Positions 21,770-33,500 of a stretch of 64,000 nt of DNA are shown here, in pieces. The notes under the pieces were generated by a model, which saw nothing but the letters and a program-made list of their open reading frames with translations, had not been told where the DNA came from and did no database searches. Position 1 is the first letter of the stretch. Each line of letters starts with the position of its first letter. This DNA is from Zygaena filipendulae (lineage: Eukaryota > Arthropoda > Insecta > Lepidoptera > Zygaenidae): the NCBI GenBank assembly GCA_907165275.2, contig OU015675.1:2745501-2809500 (forward strand), in the 5' to 3' direction. Made by a program: the position numbers and the translations under genes.

Positions 21770-23415
21770 TGGTGCCGCCGTACTGTATAATCCACGTGGT
21801 TGTGTCACCGACGTACCGCCGCACCTCTTCGCTTGGTGCCGCCGTGCCGTGTAATCCACGTGGTTGTGTCGCCGACGTACCGCCGCACCTCTTCGCTTGG
21901 TGCCGCCGTGCCGTGTAATCCACGTGGTTGTGTCGCCGACGTACCGCCGCACCTCTTCGCTTGGTGCCGCCCTGCCGTGTAATCCACGTGGTTGTGTCGC
22001 CGACGTACCGCCGCACCTCTTCGCTTGGTGCCGCCGTGCCGTGTAATCCACGTGGTTGTGTCACCGACGTACCGCCGCACCTCTTCGCTTGGTGCCGCCG
22101 TGCCGTGTAATCCACGTGGTTGTGTCACCGATGTACCGCCGCACCTCTTCGCTTGGTGCCGCCGCGTGCCGTGTAATCCACGTGGTTGTGTCACCGACGT
22201 ACCGCCGCACCTCTTCGCTTGGTGCCGCCGTGCCGTGTAATCCACGTGGTTGTGTCACCGACGTACCGCCGCACCTCTTCGCTTGGTGCCGCCGTGCCGT
22301 GTAATCCACGTGGTTGTGTCACCGATGTACCGCCGCACCTCTTCGCTTGGTGCCGCCGTGCCGTGTAATCCACGTGGTTGTGTCATCGATGTACCGCCGC
22401 ACCTCTTCGCTTGGTGCCGCCGTGCCGTGTAATCCACGTGGTTGTGTCGCCGACGTACCGCCGCACCTTTTCGCTTGGTGCCGCCGTGCCGTGTAATCCA
22501 CGTGGTTGTGTCACCGACGTACCGCCGCACCTCTTCGCTTGGTGCCGCCGTGCCGTGTAATCCACGTGGTTGTGTCACCAACGTACCGCCGCACCTCTTC
22601 GCTTGGTGCCGCCGTGCCGTGTAATCCACGTGGTTGTGTCACCAACGTACCGCCGCACCTCTTCGCTTGGTGCCGCCGTGCCGTGTAATCCACGTGGTTG
22701 TGTTAACAACGTACCGCCGCACCTCTTCGCTTGGTGCCACCGTGCCGTGTAATCCACGTGGTTGTGTCACCGACGTACCGCCGCACCTCTTCGCTTGGTG
22801 CCGCCGTGCCGTGTAATCCACGTGGTTGTGTCGCCGATGTACCGCCGCACCTCTTCGCTTGGTGCCGCCGTGCCGTGTAATCCACGTGGTTGTGTCACCG
22901 ATGTACCGCCGCACCTCTTCGCTTGGTGCCGCCCTGCCGTGTAATCCACGTGGTTGTGTTACCAACGTACCGCCGCACCTCTTCGCTTGGTGCCGCCGTG
23001 CCGTGTAATCCACGTGGTTGTGTTACCAACGTACCGCCGCACCTCTTCGCTTGGTGCCGCCGTGCCGTGTAATCCACGTGGTTGTGTTACCAACGTACCG
23101 CCGCACCTCTTCGCTTGGTGCCGCCGTGCCGTGTAATCCACGTGGTTGTGTTACCAACGTACCGCCGCACCTCTTCGCTTGGTGCCGCCGTGCCGTGTAA
23201 TCCACGTGGTTGTGTCACCGATGTACCGCCGCACCTCTTCGCTTGGTGCCGCCGTGCCGTGTAATCCACGTGGTTGTGTCGCCGATGTACCGCCGCACCT
23301 CTTCGCTTGGTGCCGCCGTGCCGTGTAATCCACGTGGTTGTGTCGCCGATGTACCGCCGCACCTCTTCGCTTGGTGCCGCTGTGCTGTGTAATCCACGTG
23401 GTCGTGCCGCATAAC
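21770..23415 (+). repeat. 64-bp tandem array, about 26 units with CACGTG
   Basis: Units of 64 bp contain AATCCACGTGGTTGTGT, then TACCGCCGCACCTCTTCGC and TTGGTGCCGCCGTGCC. The AATCCACG anchor runs from 21,789 to 23,391, which is 25 steps of 64 bp plus one 2-bp insertion near 22,165. Because 64 is not a multiple of three, all the apparent overlapping open frames here are artefacts of the array. Every unit carries the E-box palindrome CACGTG except the last, where the flank changes to CACGTGGTCG. Confidence 0.95.
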
Positions 23416-23589
23416 CTACGCGACCACACTCGGTTGGTCACCGCCGCGCCGCTGCACCACATCCGTTAGGTGCCACCGCGCCAGTATAATCCACGTGGCC
23501 GCGCCGCCATTGGACATCAAGTCACGTTGAGGAACTCGCGTAGCCGCCTCGCCGTTGCAACCCACATCACTGCATAACAGCTGCCTACG

Positions 23590-24411
23590 ATGGTTGTCAC
23601 AAGAAGCCAGGGTGAAGCCGCTACAACGCGGGCTGAGAAAAAGGGCACCAGAAACTCTGCACGTCACCGGTCGTATGAAGAACTTTCTGCCGCTGCTTCA
23701 ATGTCAACCAGAGAACGAGAGTTACACCACGCCGGCAATGGCGCCTCTGCCGATCGTGAAGCTCCGCCAGTGGATACAGCTACAAAAACTTTAGTCGATG
23801 TACCACCACAACAAGTCACCGCGTCTGCCACCGAGTCAGACCAACAGATTATACAAGCTACGGAGGTGAGCGCCGCTAATGATCGACCCGCCGCGGTAAA
23901 CACAAACCGCACGTTTGCAAATATTGAACACCACCCAACGTCGCCGTCTCGATCTCAGATGACAGCAAGCAGTGTGCGCCTCGTCACGCATAAGAGAGGC
24001 AAAGAGGGCTGCCAGAGAAAACTCGCGAGGCGTCAGTTGTAGTTGTGGTTGCAAATGGAGACGGAGCTCATGCAAGCTAATTTGGCCGACAAGATTGAAG
24101 AAATAAGGAGCAAGGGCAGAAAACGAAGCTCTGTGACGATGGAACAGCCCACAACAAAGACTGTACTTGACAACCGAGCGAGTGGCAGCAATTCTCTCGC
24201 TCGACGGGGAGAGGAACGGTCAGAAGAAGCAGCTACGTCCCAGAAGTACCATCGTCAGCTACACCAACCGATTGGGCAAGGAGATGCAACACTTCCTCCG
24301 CAGCAGTCAATAGCTGAAAGAAGATCCGCGAACGAAAGATCATCGGACCAAAGATCAGCTGGTAGGAAGCCAGCTGCACCCATGACTCATCTATATGACC
24401 CAAGACTGTAG
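23590..24411 (+). pseudogene. BEL/Pao gag N-terminal part, broken
   Basis: The frame starts MVVTRSQGEAATTRAEKKGT, a charged, Ala- and Thr-rich sequence of the kind found at the start of insect BEL/Pao gag proteins. It continues to a single in-frame TAG at 24,040-24,042 and then on in the same frame with METELMQANLADKIEEI, which is coiled-coil-like. It ends only because it runs into the inverted LTR, whose first bases supply the stop at 24,409. No capsid or zinc-knuckle region remains on this strand. It is therefore a truncated, mutated copy. Assignment to BEL/Pao rests on the LTR it shares with the clearer BEL remnant on the opposite strand. Confidence 0.6.
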
Positions 24412-24714
24412 ACGACACTTTCACCTTTTCTACGTTGACTACGATTTAGTGGACTGTATTAATAGGTTAACTTTGAGGTTAGAACGTGGAGCGTTGGAAA
24501 TAACACTGGTCTTGACTTCCTGCTCCCTTGTGGCCCGCCGCCTCGCGAATGGTAAAATGGGCGAGTGAACCAAATGTTCAAATATTTATAGACAAGCAGG
24601 TAGGTATGCGTAATCTTCCACCTGGAACCAACCATATCTATGTCTTATTCTAAATCTTATACTACGGCGCCCGTCACGCACATCCTTGCCCAAATCGGCT
24701 GGCTGTCCGTAACA
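24407..24714 (-). mobile_element. BEL/Pao LTR, minus orientation
   Basis: Reverse complement of the LTR at 20,793-21,238, with TGTTACGG starting at 24,714 and CTACA ending at 24,407. It follows the minus-strand polypurine tract and pol remnant, so it is their 3' LTR. Similarity to the other LTR continues about 7 bp past the end (GTCTTGG). Confidence 0.75.
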
Positions 24715-24729
24715 GTCTCCCCCCGGCGA
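24715..24729 (-). promoter_or_regulatory. Polypurine tract of the minus-strand BEL/Pao element
   Basis: On the minus strand CGCCGGGGGGAGAC lies directly before the LTR start TGTTACGG. This is the expected place and composition of the plus-strand priming site of an LTR retrotransposon. Confidence 0.7.
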
Positions 24730-24747
24730 AGATTCCCCGTCGAAGCC

Positions 24748-25116
24748 TCACTCCTCAACCGTGAGGACTGCCAGTCTCGATGTTGGGCGCCGGAACACTC
24801 CTCCCCGTGTCCTGATGTTGGCGCTTCGGACACCATCGTCTCGCCCAGGGTAGACTCGCTCGACGATTCCCCGCGGCCATACATTTCTCGGCATGCTCGG
24901 GTCGGCGATAATCACGACGTCGCCTTCCCGAAGGTTCTTCTGTCGTGGGTCTTCGGAAATTCCTCTGGGCACCAGATTGGGTAGGAATTCTCGTACCCAC
25001 CGTCCCCAGAACGCGTCCGCAAGAGCCTGACTTGCTCTCCAAGCCCTTAGATCCGCGAGTTTGCAGGTACCGGTTGCTGGCAGTCCGCTCGGTGAACCTA
25101 AGAGCTCATCCAGCAT
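24748..25116 (-). pseudogene. BEL/Pao pol C-terminus (integrase tail, DUF5641-like)
   Basis: 122 residues with WRASQALADAFWGRWVREFL, LREGDVVIIADPSMPRNVWP and RGGVFRRPTSRLAVL. This is the conserved C-terminal segment after the integrase core in insect BEL/Pao polyproteins (Pfam DUF5641). The frame ends in a stop 33 bp before the 3' LTR, the normal arrangement. Protease, reverse transcriptase, RNase H and the integrase core do not precede it: an unrelated 0.2-kb insertion and then the N-terminal part of the polyprotein lie upstream, so a large middle piece is missing. Confidence 0.8.
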
Positions 25117-25119
25117 ACG

Positions 25120-25330
25120 CTGAATGCACTCCTATTGCCAATTGCCAATTTTTGTTGATTTATTTGGATTTTGGTTGTGAATTGTATGAGTCAACTTTTA
25201 AAGTATTCTTTTAAAGTATTAAGTTTGTGTAAATGTAAAATTACGGCAATAAATATTTCATATTTCGATCATATGCCGGACATACGGGTGTCTCCCATCT
25301 AGTATCGCCGGGCGTTTGACATGATCTTCA
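25120..25330 (+). repeat. Short insertion between the two BEL remnants
   Basis: AT-rich segment with AATAAA, then CATATGCCGGACATACGGGTG and CTAGTATCGCCGGGCGTTTG. It has no coding capacity. It may be a fragment of another LTR or a deletion scar; I cannot tell which. Confidence 0.35.
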
Positions 25331-25333
25331 ACG

Positions 25334-26560
25334 TTAGTCTTCAACGTTAGCGGTCCCTCTTATTCTGACTCTATCTTGCTTTATTACGGGATCAAGCTTC
25401 CAGAGCGGGCTGCTCTTTTTCACAGTCTTCTTTGATTTTTGCTCTATGGGTAGCAGACGACGATAGACTGCTCCATAGTAGCTTGACTTATTCAGGTTCT
25501 CTTCACGCCACGACGTTCCCACCTCGGAACGGTCATCGAGGTGTTGCGTGGTCCTTTTGAAGAGCGTTATGACTTGCTGATCTGTAGGTAAGGCTTTCCT
25601 TGTGGTATTAATCCTCAGCGAGTCAATCTGGTGATGTGCACGTATTAGCGCGTCCTGTTGCTTGTTGCTGGAGGTCTCCCTGTCCTTTGAGCTTGATGCC
25701 CTAATGTGCAGTACAGTGTCTTCACGTGAGACTGATGGAGGGATACAACCATATACAACCCAGCCTAACTTCATCTTGGCTACGGCTGGTTGATCCGTTT
25801 CTCCCATCCTGACTTCACTGGTTACCATCAAGTGCCAGTTATCCGTACCGATCAGGCGCCCTGGTCTTGCGTCTTGTACGCAAGCTTCTTCTAGTCCCTT
25901 CAAGTGGCGTACTTGTTGCCGCGGGATGTTTTGCTGACGCAGCTGCAATCTCTTCCTTGTGCGTGCCACGATGCTGTATTGCGTTTTTCCCTGGTCGTTC
26001 TTGCCTTTGATGGAAATTCGTACGCGTCGATTATCTTGTTCTACTGCTGTACCCCGGAATACTCTCATCCTTAGTGGGGCTATATCACCGAACGCTCCGA
26101 TGATGTCAGCGAGATCTTTGTCGATCAACGTGATGGTCGACACCTCGTCCAGCAGGGCGTACGTGTTGATCCATCCTTGGGTCCCATGAACTACGATCGG
26201 GCATACTTTCAGCAACACACCGTCAGTCTCTGGGACGATTATCGATAGCACGTCTTCCTGGTATGTTGCCTTCGGTGTGTCTGGCACGTTTTCGTGGGTT
26301 GAAGTCTGCGCCTCAGGGCGACGAATATGCAGTAGTGGGTAATGCGTTCGGGTGCAGTTTTCCACTCCACATCTCTTGGCTCGGCAGCCTCTTCGTCGGT
26401 GCTTCAAGCCGAGAAACTTGAAGCATGCGTTGGTTTCCTTAGCCCATTTCCACCTGGCGTCCGAGTCTATAGCTTTCATCTTCGGACACTTGGTGGCTTC
26501 ATGGGTGCCACCACAGCAGGGACAGGGCTCTCTGTTTTCTGTGATGGTCATAGCTTTCAT
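25334..26560 (-). pseudogene. BEL/Pao gag zinc knuckle and protease region
   Basis: 408-residue frame. Near residues 13-25 is a zinc knuckle of form C-x2-C-x3-H-x4-C, followed by a Cys/His-rich stretch CGVENCTRTHYPLLH. Around residues 133-150 is the aspartic protease motif, here YALLDEVSTITLID; the usual D-[STE]-G triad reads D-E-V, so the copy is probably inactive. Further on are LIGTDNWHL and KLGWVVYG, motifs typical of the BEL/Pao DUF1758 region. The reverse transcriptase that should follow is absent. The start is not certain, since more gag would be expected upstream. Confidence 0.75.
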
Positions 26561-27047
26561 ATTCGGACAGTTGATGGCGAAAAGGCGTAGCTCTGATTTG
26601 GATTGGCACTTGCTTCAAAATTTGTGGACGAGTAGGTAAATAAGTCTTAATTGTAATCTATAAGAGTATACCTACCTACCTAAATAAAAATGAATCCCTA
26701 TTTCCCTTGGTCACGGCGTCACGCGTGAACGGTTGAACTAATTTCGCTAATTATTTTTTTGTTGTCTTTGTTATTGTAAGGAGAAGAAGAACAAAAGCAG
26801 TTTGGAGTTAATGCGGGAATTCCGAAACACATGCGGGTAAAACTTTGGGGTATAGCTGGTAAAAAATATATCTATACGTACATAATAAACAGCAAATACA
26901 CGGTTATACGAGTAAAACGAAAGCTTATTTGAGAATTCTTTTTTGAAATGCAGCTATAAAACACAAATTAAATTTTCTTTTACGATGATCCCGTGTCGTG
27001 TCGTTTCGTTCTGATTCACACATGTTGAGGTATTATATTACCTACTA

Positions 27048-27250
27048 GCTGACCCGCGCGGTTTCACTCGCGGTAATTTCGGAGTTTCCGCGAGAATTCC
27101 AGGATAAAATATAGTTATAAACCTGTCTCATGAATCACTCTATCTATTGGTGAAAACCGCATCAAAATCCGTTGCGTAGTTTTAAAGATTTAAGCATACA
27201 CAGGGATATAGGGACAGAGAAAGCGACTTTGTTTTATACTATGTAGTGAT
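27048..27250 (+). repeat. Family M copy
   Basis: It starts GCTGACCCGCGCGGTTTCACTCGCGG and continues through GGATAAAATATAG and AGCGACTTTGTTTTATACTATG. Confidence 0.6.
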
Positions 27251-27318
27251 ATGGGACTGAGAGTGTGTGTTACTTACATACAAACGTACTTTTAATTGTA
27301 AAAGCTATTGTAACTTTT

Positions 27319-27643
27319 TATATACACACCGGCAGAATTAGCGGAACATAAAAAGGCAGAGTATAGAAATAATTACGTATATATATTAAAACAAATAATA
27401 ATTAGACGTGAAGTAATAAATTAATATACATCTTTTAACACTTTAAAAGTTTGTAATTTTTTGTTTTTTTTTAATTTTGATTACTTTTAATAAAATTTTA
27501 CTAAAAACTTCTTAAAATCGATGTTAAAAGATGTATATTAGTTTATTACTTCATGCCTGATAATAATTTGTTTTAATATATATACGTAATTATTTCTATA
27601 CTCTGCCTTTTTATGTTCCGCTAATTCTGCCGGTGTGTATATA
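27319..27643. mobile_element. 325-bp element with about 150-bp inverted arms
   Basis: The ends TATATACACACCGGCAGAAT and their reverse complement extend into arms of about 150 bp around an AT-rich centre. TA dinucleotides at both ends fit a Tc1/mariner-type MITE. Confidence 0.75.
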
Positions 27644-27771
27644 ATAAGATGAAAGGGATAAATGCGTTATATACCTTTATCACACTGGATGATAATTTAC
27701 AGTCGCTCTAAAGTTATTGCTATGCCTAGTATGCTTTTTTTTTCCCAAATTGTAGTTATTTTATGTACCTA

Positions 27772-28175
27772 TACAGGGTGAAAGGTTCGACGTGGGACTT
27801 ATTTGAGAAGGGTATTCAGTATCCGATTCTTGTCCCAATTATGTAAACAAAAATACTAATAAGTAATAAATAAGTAACTTTTTCACGTGGAAAACACTAT
27901 TCAATATCTATAATTGAGCGTTCAAGTTGACCACACGGTGGGGGATCATACCCCCATTCAATTTCATCGCCCCATTCCTTTGTAGGTATTACCGGTGACG
28001 CACTGGCAAATCTGTTGTAAAGATAAATTCACCCGCGTTAATCCACGGTTTTATCTATCTAATGTTTTCTCTGTTACCTATTTATGACTGTGTTTTTATT
28101 TAACTTTTTAGTTACATGTAAGCATGAGCCATCTAGGGTTTGAATAATACCCTCGTTGAACCTTTCACGCTGTAT
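27772..28175. mobile_element. MITE with TACAGGGTGAAAGGTT ends
   Basis: The left end TACAGGGTGAAAGGTTCGAC matches the reverse complement of the right end GTTGAACCTTTCACGCTGTA with two mismatches. No ORF. Confidence 0.65.
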
Positions 28176-29741
28176 GTATTATATATTTAGTTTTAAGGCA
28201 TGGAAGCAGACTCAGATTCGCATTTAAAATGTTATTTATTTTCGTTGTTAACAAAATAATCCTAATGTGCATTAAAGATAAGACTCCATGTTTGTACGTT
28301 TACAATAAAATTTTATCACACATTTGCCCGGCTTCGTCTAATAATGTGGAGGGGAGGATTTAAGTTAATGGCTTACTTTACTACCTCCATGTAGGTAAAT
28401 ACCTATTTCTTAATTCAACAAACATTACTTTAATTGGTTCTTTTCGTTTAAGCAGTGATATGGCACTGCCTTGTTGATAAATGATTAACCAGACGATCTT
28501 TGATGAATCATCAATGATATTATAATGAAACATAATTATAACGTTTAACTGTAGCTTGCTGAAGTAGGTTATAGATCCTACGAGTTACCCTCGTACAAAT
28601 TGAAGATCTGTGTAGGATTGAAGGACATGGTTTAAATTTAAATCAATGCAGTAGGTATCCCTTTCGGAAATATATACCCACCTATATATATCATATTGTC
28701 AGAGAGTTGAAAACAATTAGAATTTTTTTAAAGAATATTTATGGTAAAAAGTAAACCACACTTCATTAAAAACGAAAAACGGTTATTAACTTTTTAATAG
28801 CATGCTATTCTCTGTTCCAAATAGAAAGTAAGTTATCTCGCTATTACAGATTTTTTTTAGATATAGAGTACATAATGTAGATATATAGAGTATGTTTCTC
28901 CTCGCGCATTTATAATTACTTCGCTGACAAAATACATTCCATACCCACGTACTCACCGTTCATAATTAACACGAAACAAGCCAATCCATCACAGTAATTA
29001 CACAGGCACTAATAAAATAATACTTCTTTTTATTTAACTCAAAACGAAAAAATATACACATTAGCTCAATGAAACGTGAAACACATTACAACACTTCGAT
29101 TAATAGGCAGTATCCTCATATGAAATCGAAACTTTCGATTATATTTTAGCACCGAAAGCTATGTTTAACATAAAATACCTTATTTTAATATAGGATATTC
29201 AGGTTTTTTGTAACAAAAGATTTAAACGACAGCGGCGTAGCACCTTGACGCTACGAGCGACCGCTGTGGACTGACGTAGCCTAGAGTAGGGTGGATTGCG
29301 CAAGCTACGCGGGGCTACGACGAGCTTAGAGGTACAAATTGACACATCTGACATAATAATGTGGGCGTCCAAGCTAAAAGATACTAGTTCTCGGCATTTA
29401 GTTTCCGAGAGGTTTAGTAAATTTAGGTGAAAAATTGCGTCCGCGATTTTAATTGATTATTAATAAATGCTCAATTTTCTACAGTTTCATATATCTTAAT
29501 CTACAGTAATATATAGAAATCTATGAAACAAGCTAGTAGAAGTGTGTTTTCTTTGCTTTTTCTTAAATAGCTTTTTAAGAATTTCAACTTCAAATGTCGG
29601 ATAAAAAAAAACTATGCTAGTTTTTAAATATTTTTTTTCAATCCTTACTATCAATTGACTATTCTAGATATCGACTCTAGCATTAACTAAATAACTCACT
29701 ACTGGTACCTTTTTGCTTGGACGCCCACATATATTTAATAC

Positions 29742-30040
29742 TAGCTGTGCCCCGCACATTCACCAGCGTGAGTTTTGGAATTCCCGCAGGAAATTTCTTT
29801 TCCAAAAGAAAGGTAGCCTAAGTTACTATTTATAATAACAGCTAGCAGCCAGTGAAAGTCCCGTTAAAATCGGTCCAGCCGTTTCAGAGATTAGCCGGAA
29901 CAAACAGACAGACAGAAAAAAATTATAAAAACAAAAATATTTTTTATGTAAATACTGTATACCTATACTTTCATATTCATTTAGTGAAAATTTGTTAATT
30001 TGGAATTACAAACAGACGCTTCAATTTTTTTTATTATGTA
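29742..30040 (+). repeat. Family M copy
   Basis: It starts CTAGCTGTGCCCCGCACATTC and contains GTCCCGTTAAAATCGGTCC and the TTTAGTGAAAATTTGTTAATT tail. Confidence 0.65.
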
Positions 30041-30546
30041 TAGATGTTACCTTATAAACGCTGAAACACGCTCGTATACGAGCATTTTTAAAAACCGAAT
30101 CTAATAGCTGAATAATTATTTACTAGAATTGTATTATAATATTGTAATATAGGTAATATGTAATATATCTAAGTATTGCATTAAAAAACAATTATGTATG
30201 TACAATAATTTCAAATTATTAGCATGAGTCATGTACATAAAATGTTAGAGGAAAACCGAGCTAGACCGCAAGTAGTTTAAATTATAAATGATTCATCATG
30301 ATCTCTATCATTATAATAGCCGACAGACATCCCCTTCCAGACAAAGTCGTCTGAAAACTGATTATGTAAATTTTAAATGTATAAAACTTAATACAGCACT
30401 TACACTTGGTACCCTTTCTGGAATAACAGCATAATAAGCATCATCAACAGTAATATTACGTAATAAAATGACAGTTTCAATAAGTTATGGTCGAAAACAA
30501 TATTGTTTAAAAAGTTTTAGTAATTATCTAAAATTAATGATAATAA

Positions 30547-33500
30547 TTATTTCCTATTTTTCAAATACTCGGTGATGTATCTTCCGACTACCACCATCGG
30601 CCGATTTTGCCACTCCACCATTTGGGACTTCGTCGATGTCACCTTGAAGAAAAATATAAATAACTATATTTTTTTTAACACTTTACAACACACATAATCT
30701 ACCTGACCCCACATTAAACTACAAGCTTGTGTCATGGAATGGAAACCAAGCAACACAAGATATGTACATGTACATATATATTATACTAGCTGTGCCCCGC
30801 GGTTTCAACCGCGTGAGTTTTGGGATCAGGAACTTTTGCTGCCGCAGGCAGAACAACCCGCCAAAGTTTCATCACAATCGGATCAATGGTTTCGAAACGC
30901 ATAGAGGACAGACATACAAATATTCATTTTTATTTATAAAGATTATAAATCTTAATGTATATAAATAAATCACGTGTCACGTTGTTTGTCCGCGATGTAC
31001 TCCGAAACTACTGAACGGATTTTGATAAAATTTTGTAACCATTTATAATATGGTCCAATTTATAATATAGGATATAGAATAGTTTTTATCCCGGAATTCC
31101 CGCGGGTACTCCGGAACGAATGCGGGGAACAGCTAATCACCGTAAACTACTGTCAGGGGTACAAAGAAGGACACAGAGTTCTTTTTTCCCGGAATTCCCG
31201 CGGGAACTCCGAAATTACCGCGGTATATAAAAGGTTTAGGTATATAAAAATGCCCACACTGGAAAGTGGAACCCTGTGGGTTTATCGCACAAAGTCCACC
31301 CCAACTGAGAATCGAACCCGGAATCTCTTGATTAGCGGGTGGGCATGATGACCTACTACGCAATTCCAGTCGTTTATTTAACTTATCGCATATACTTATA
31401 TACAAAAGATGCCAATAAATGAAACTTTTCTTAATGACGGCACATAACGTATGTACCGTGTGTGGCAGCTCAGTACGTGACCGCGCGGCCGACCTCACAG
31501 GACAGATAAAAGGGACATCCACTCAGTTTTGTGAGGGAATAAATGAAAACCAGTACGCCGGGTGATTTTCGCACAAAAAAACTAGGTATTCATCTCACAC
31601 AAAAATTTTCATTAACGTAAAAAATTTTTTTAAACACCGTTTGGTTACGCTTTTTTCGAAATTCACAGTTTTGGGAATATTGTAGAAAATATAGGTACTT
31701 GGGACGCCAGCAAAAAAAGGTTTTGGAAAGTTAGATCAATTGGCTACTTGACAATTTTTTTCTTTTAGTCCGTCGTCGTGTAGATTAGTAAAAAATATTT
31801 CACACGTATTTTTCCTTTTTTTACGTAATCAAAAAATAAGGGCGATGTATTGAGTAGAAATTTCGCGTGACGTCACAACCCGGTGCAGTTTGTATGGGGC
31901 TTATACTGAATATTGACGTCACGAGTCCCCGACCCTGAACTTTAATGCGCTTTATCTATGTTTATTTCCACTAATTTGGAAAAGCAAAAAATACGTGTCT
32001 ATTATTTTTTTATTTTATAACTAGAGACGGACTAATTACAATTTTGATTTTTATACCCTGGAGAGTACCCAATCGCTTTAACTTCCTTTGTGACCGTGGC
32101 GCGCCTGCCCCGGCTACACGTCCTCTTTAGTTAATTAATTTTCTTTGTAGGTTACCTGATCCCCCTGCAGTCGGTCGAGGAACGTGACGCACACGATGGC
32201 AGCGCGCACTCCTGCCTCCCTGGTGATGGCCCCGAAGGCGGTCGCTTCCATCTCAATGTTCCTCACGCCTCGCTCGGTCAGGGTGTGCAAGAACGTCATC
32301 TTATCGGCTTCCGTGTGGTCACAAAACGGGCCGTCACGACGTGCTTGACCTGGATTATATTATAATACATACATTTTATCAACTACTACAGCTGTTATAA
32401 TGCGTACTATTTAATTTATTGTCGTTACAAATAAACTTTCATTTCATTTTATTTTATTTCCTTCCTTAGCTGACTTACTCTCCCTAAACTACCTATCTGC
32501 CAAATTTCAACTTCACAGGTGAGGTGGTTTTCGATATTTCGTGTTTACTCAGTGAATCAGTGACCATTGGATTTTTTATAGTTCTCTGCTCTAGCCAATC
32601 CCACGATTTCATCCGCGCCAGTTTTGGAATTCACTCGGGAATTCCTTATCGTTTGTATCACGATAAAAAGTACATATTCTATGTCACTCAGAAATACTGT
32701 AGCTTCCTATGAGTAAAATATTTTTAGAGTCCCTTCAGTTGCTCTAGTGATTATCTCCTACATCCAAACTTACAAATATTTATTACCTCTTTAGATTAAC
32801 TGTACCTATATAAATATGGATTAATAGTAAAAACCCCTGTCGATTTCAGACGACGATGACGCCGACGTCGACTCAGGGATACTATATCCTATCAATTCAG
32901 GGGTGCAATAGTTCCAGAGATTACTACCCCCTACATTCAAACTTACAATTTTATCTCTTCATAATATTAATAAAGATAGTTTGTTAGTTTGATTCGATGT
33001 TAGCTTTGCGTTACCTCTATAGAAGTCATCTGACCCCATAGTCCCGGCGACCACAGTCTGAAAGTCGTCGTCCACTGAAGCGAGAGACATTACCTCTTGA
33101 ATGATACGTTTATCGAAAGATGATTTGAATTTGCGAATCTTGCCCAATATTGGCTGAAACCAAATTTAAAAAGGAGCGATAAGTGAATAGCGTGCGAAGA
33201 TTTTCTCGATTCAATGCGCAGTGCCGTGTTGATTAGTATCGCTCCAACGCGTTGACGTTATCTTAATTAAGTATGTTACAATTAACATCAGCTGTTGAAG
33301 TAAGTCTATTTTTTGACGGGTGCCTCTCTGCCTATAAAGCATAAAGATTGAGTAATCAATATGACTGGTTTTGACAATAGTTATTGTGTAGCTTAGGTAC
33401 CGTTGATCTACAGCTGAGGTAGGGTTTTCCTGTGTCACACTTTTAAGCTCCTTTTCATAATAAAAAATCAAAGTCCGAGCATAGAGTTCAAACTTGAATG

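Larger units (their letters stand above)
26640..30546. other. Gene-poor stretch downstream of uridine phosphorylase
   Basis: AT-rich DNA with two DNA-transposon-like elements and family M copies, listed separately. There is a GC-richer patch at about 29,225-29,340 that I cannot interpret. No exon was found. Confidence 0.5.

Noticed and set aside
21301..23415. CRISPR-like array
   Set aside because: The repeats are head-to-tail without unique spacers and lie inside a eukaryotic retrotransposon.
21535..23462. Dozens of overlapping 60-146 residue open frames on both strands
   Set aside because: They are produced by the 55-bp and 64-bp tandem arrays. The 64-bp unit lacks stops in several frames and rotates frame each unit. 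No start context, splice signal or family similarity.
31133..31522. 129-codon minus-strand frame
   Set aside because: Composed of a SINE head and family M sequence.
32135..32155. Uridine phosphorylase ending in family B sequence
   Set aside because: A separate last exon at 30,547-30,642 encodes the conserved C-terminus in the right phase, so the read-through stop is not the normal end.
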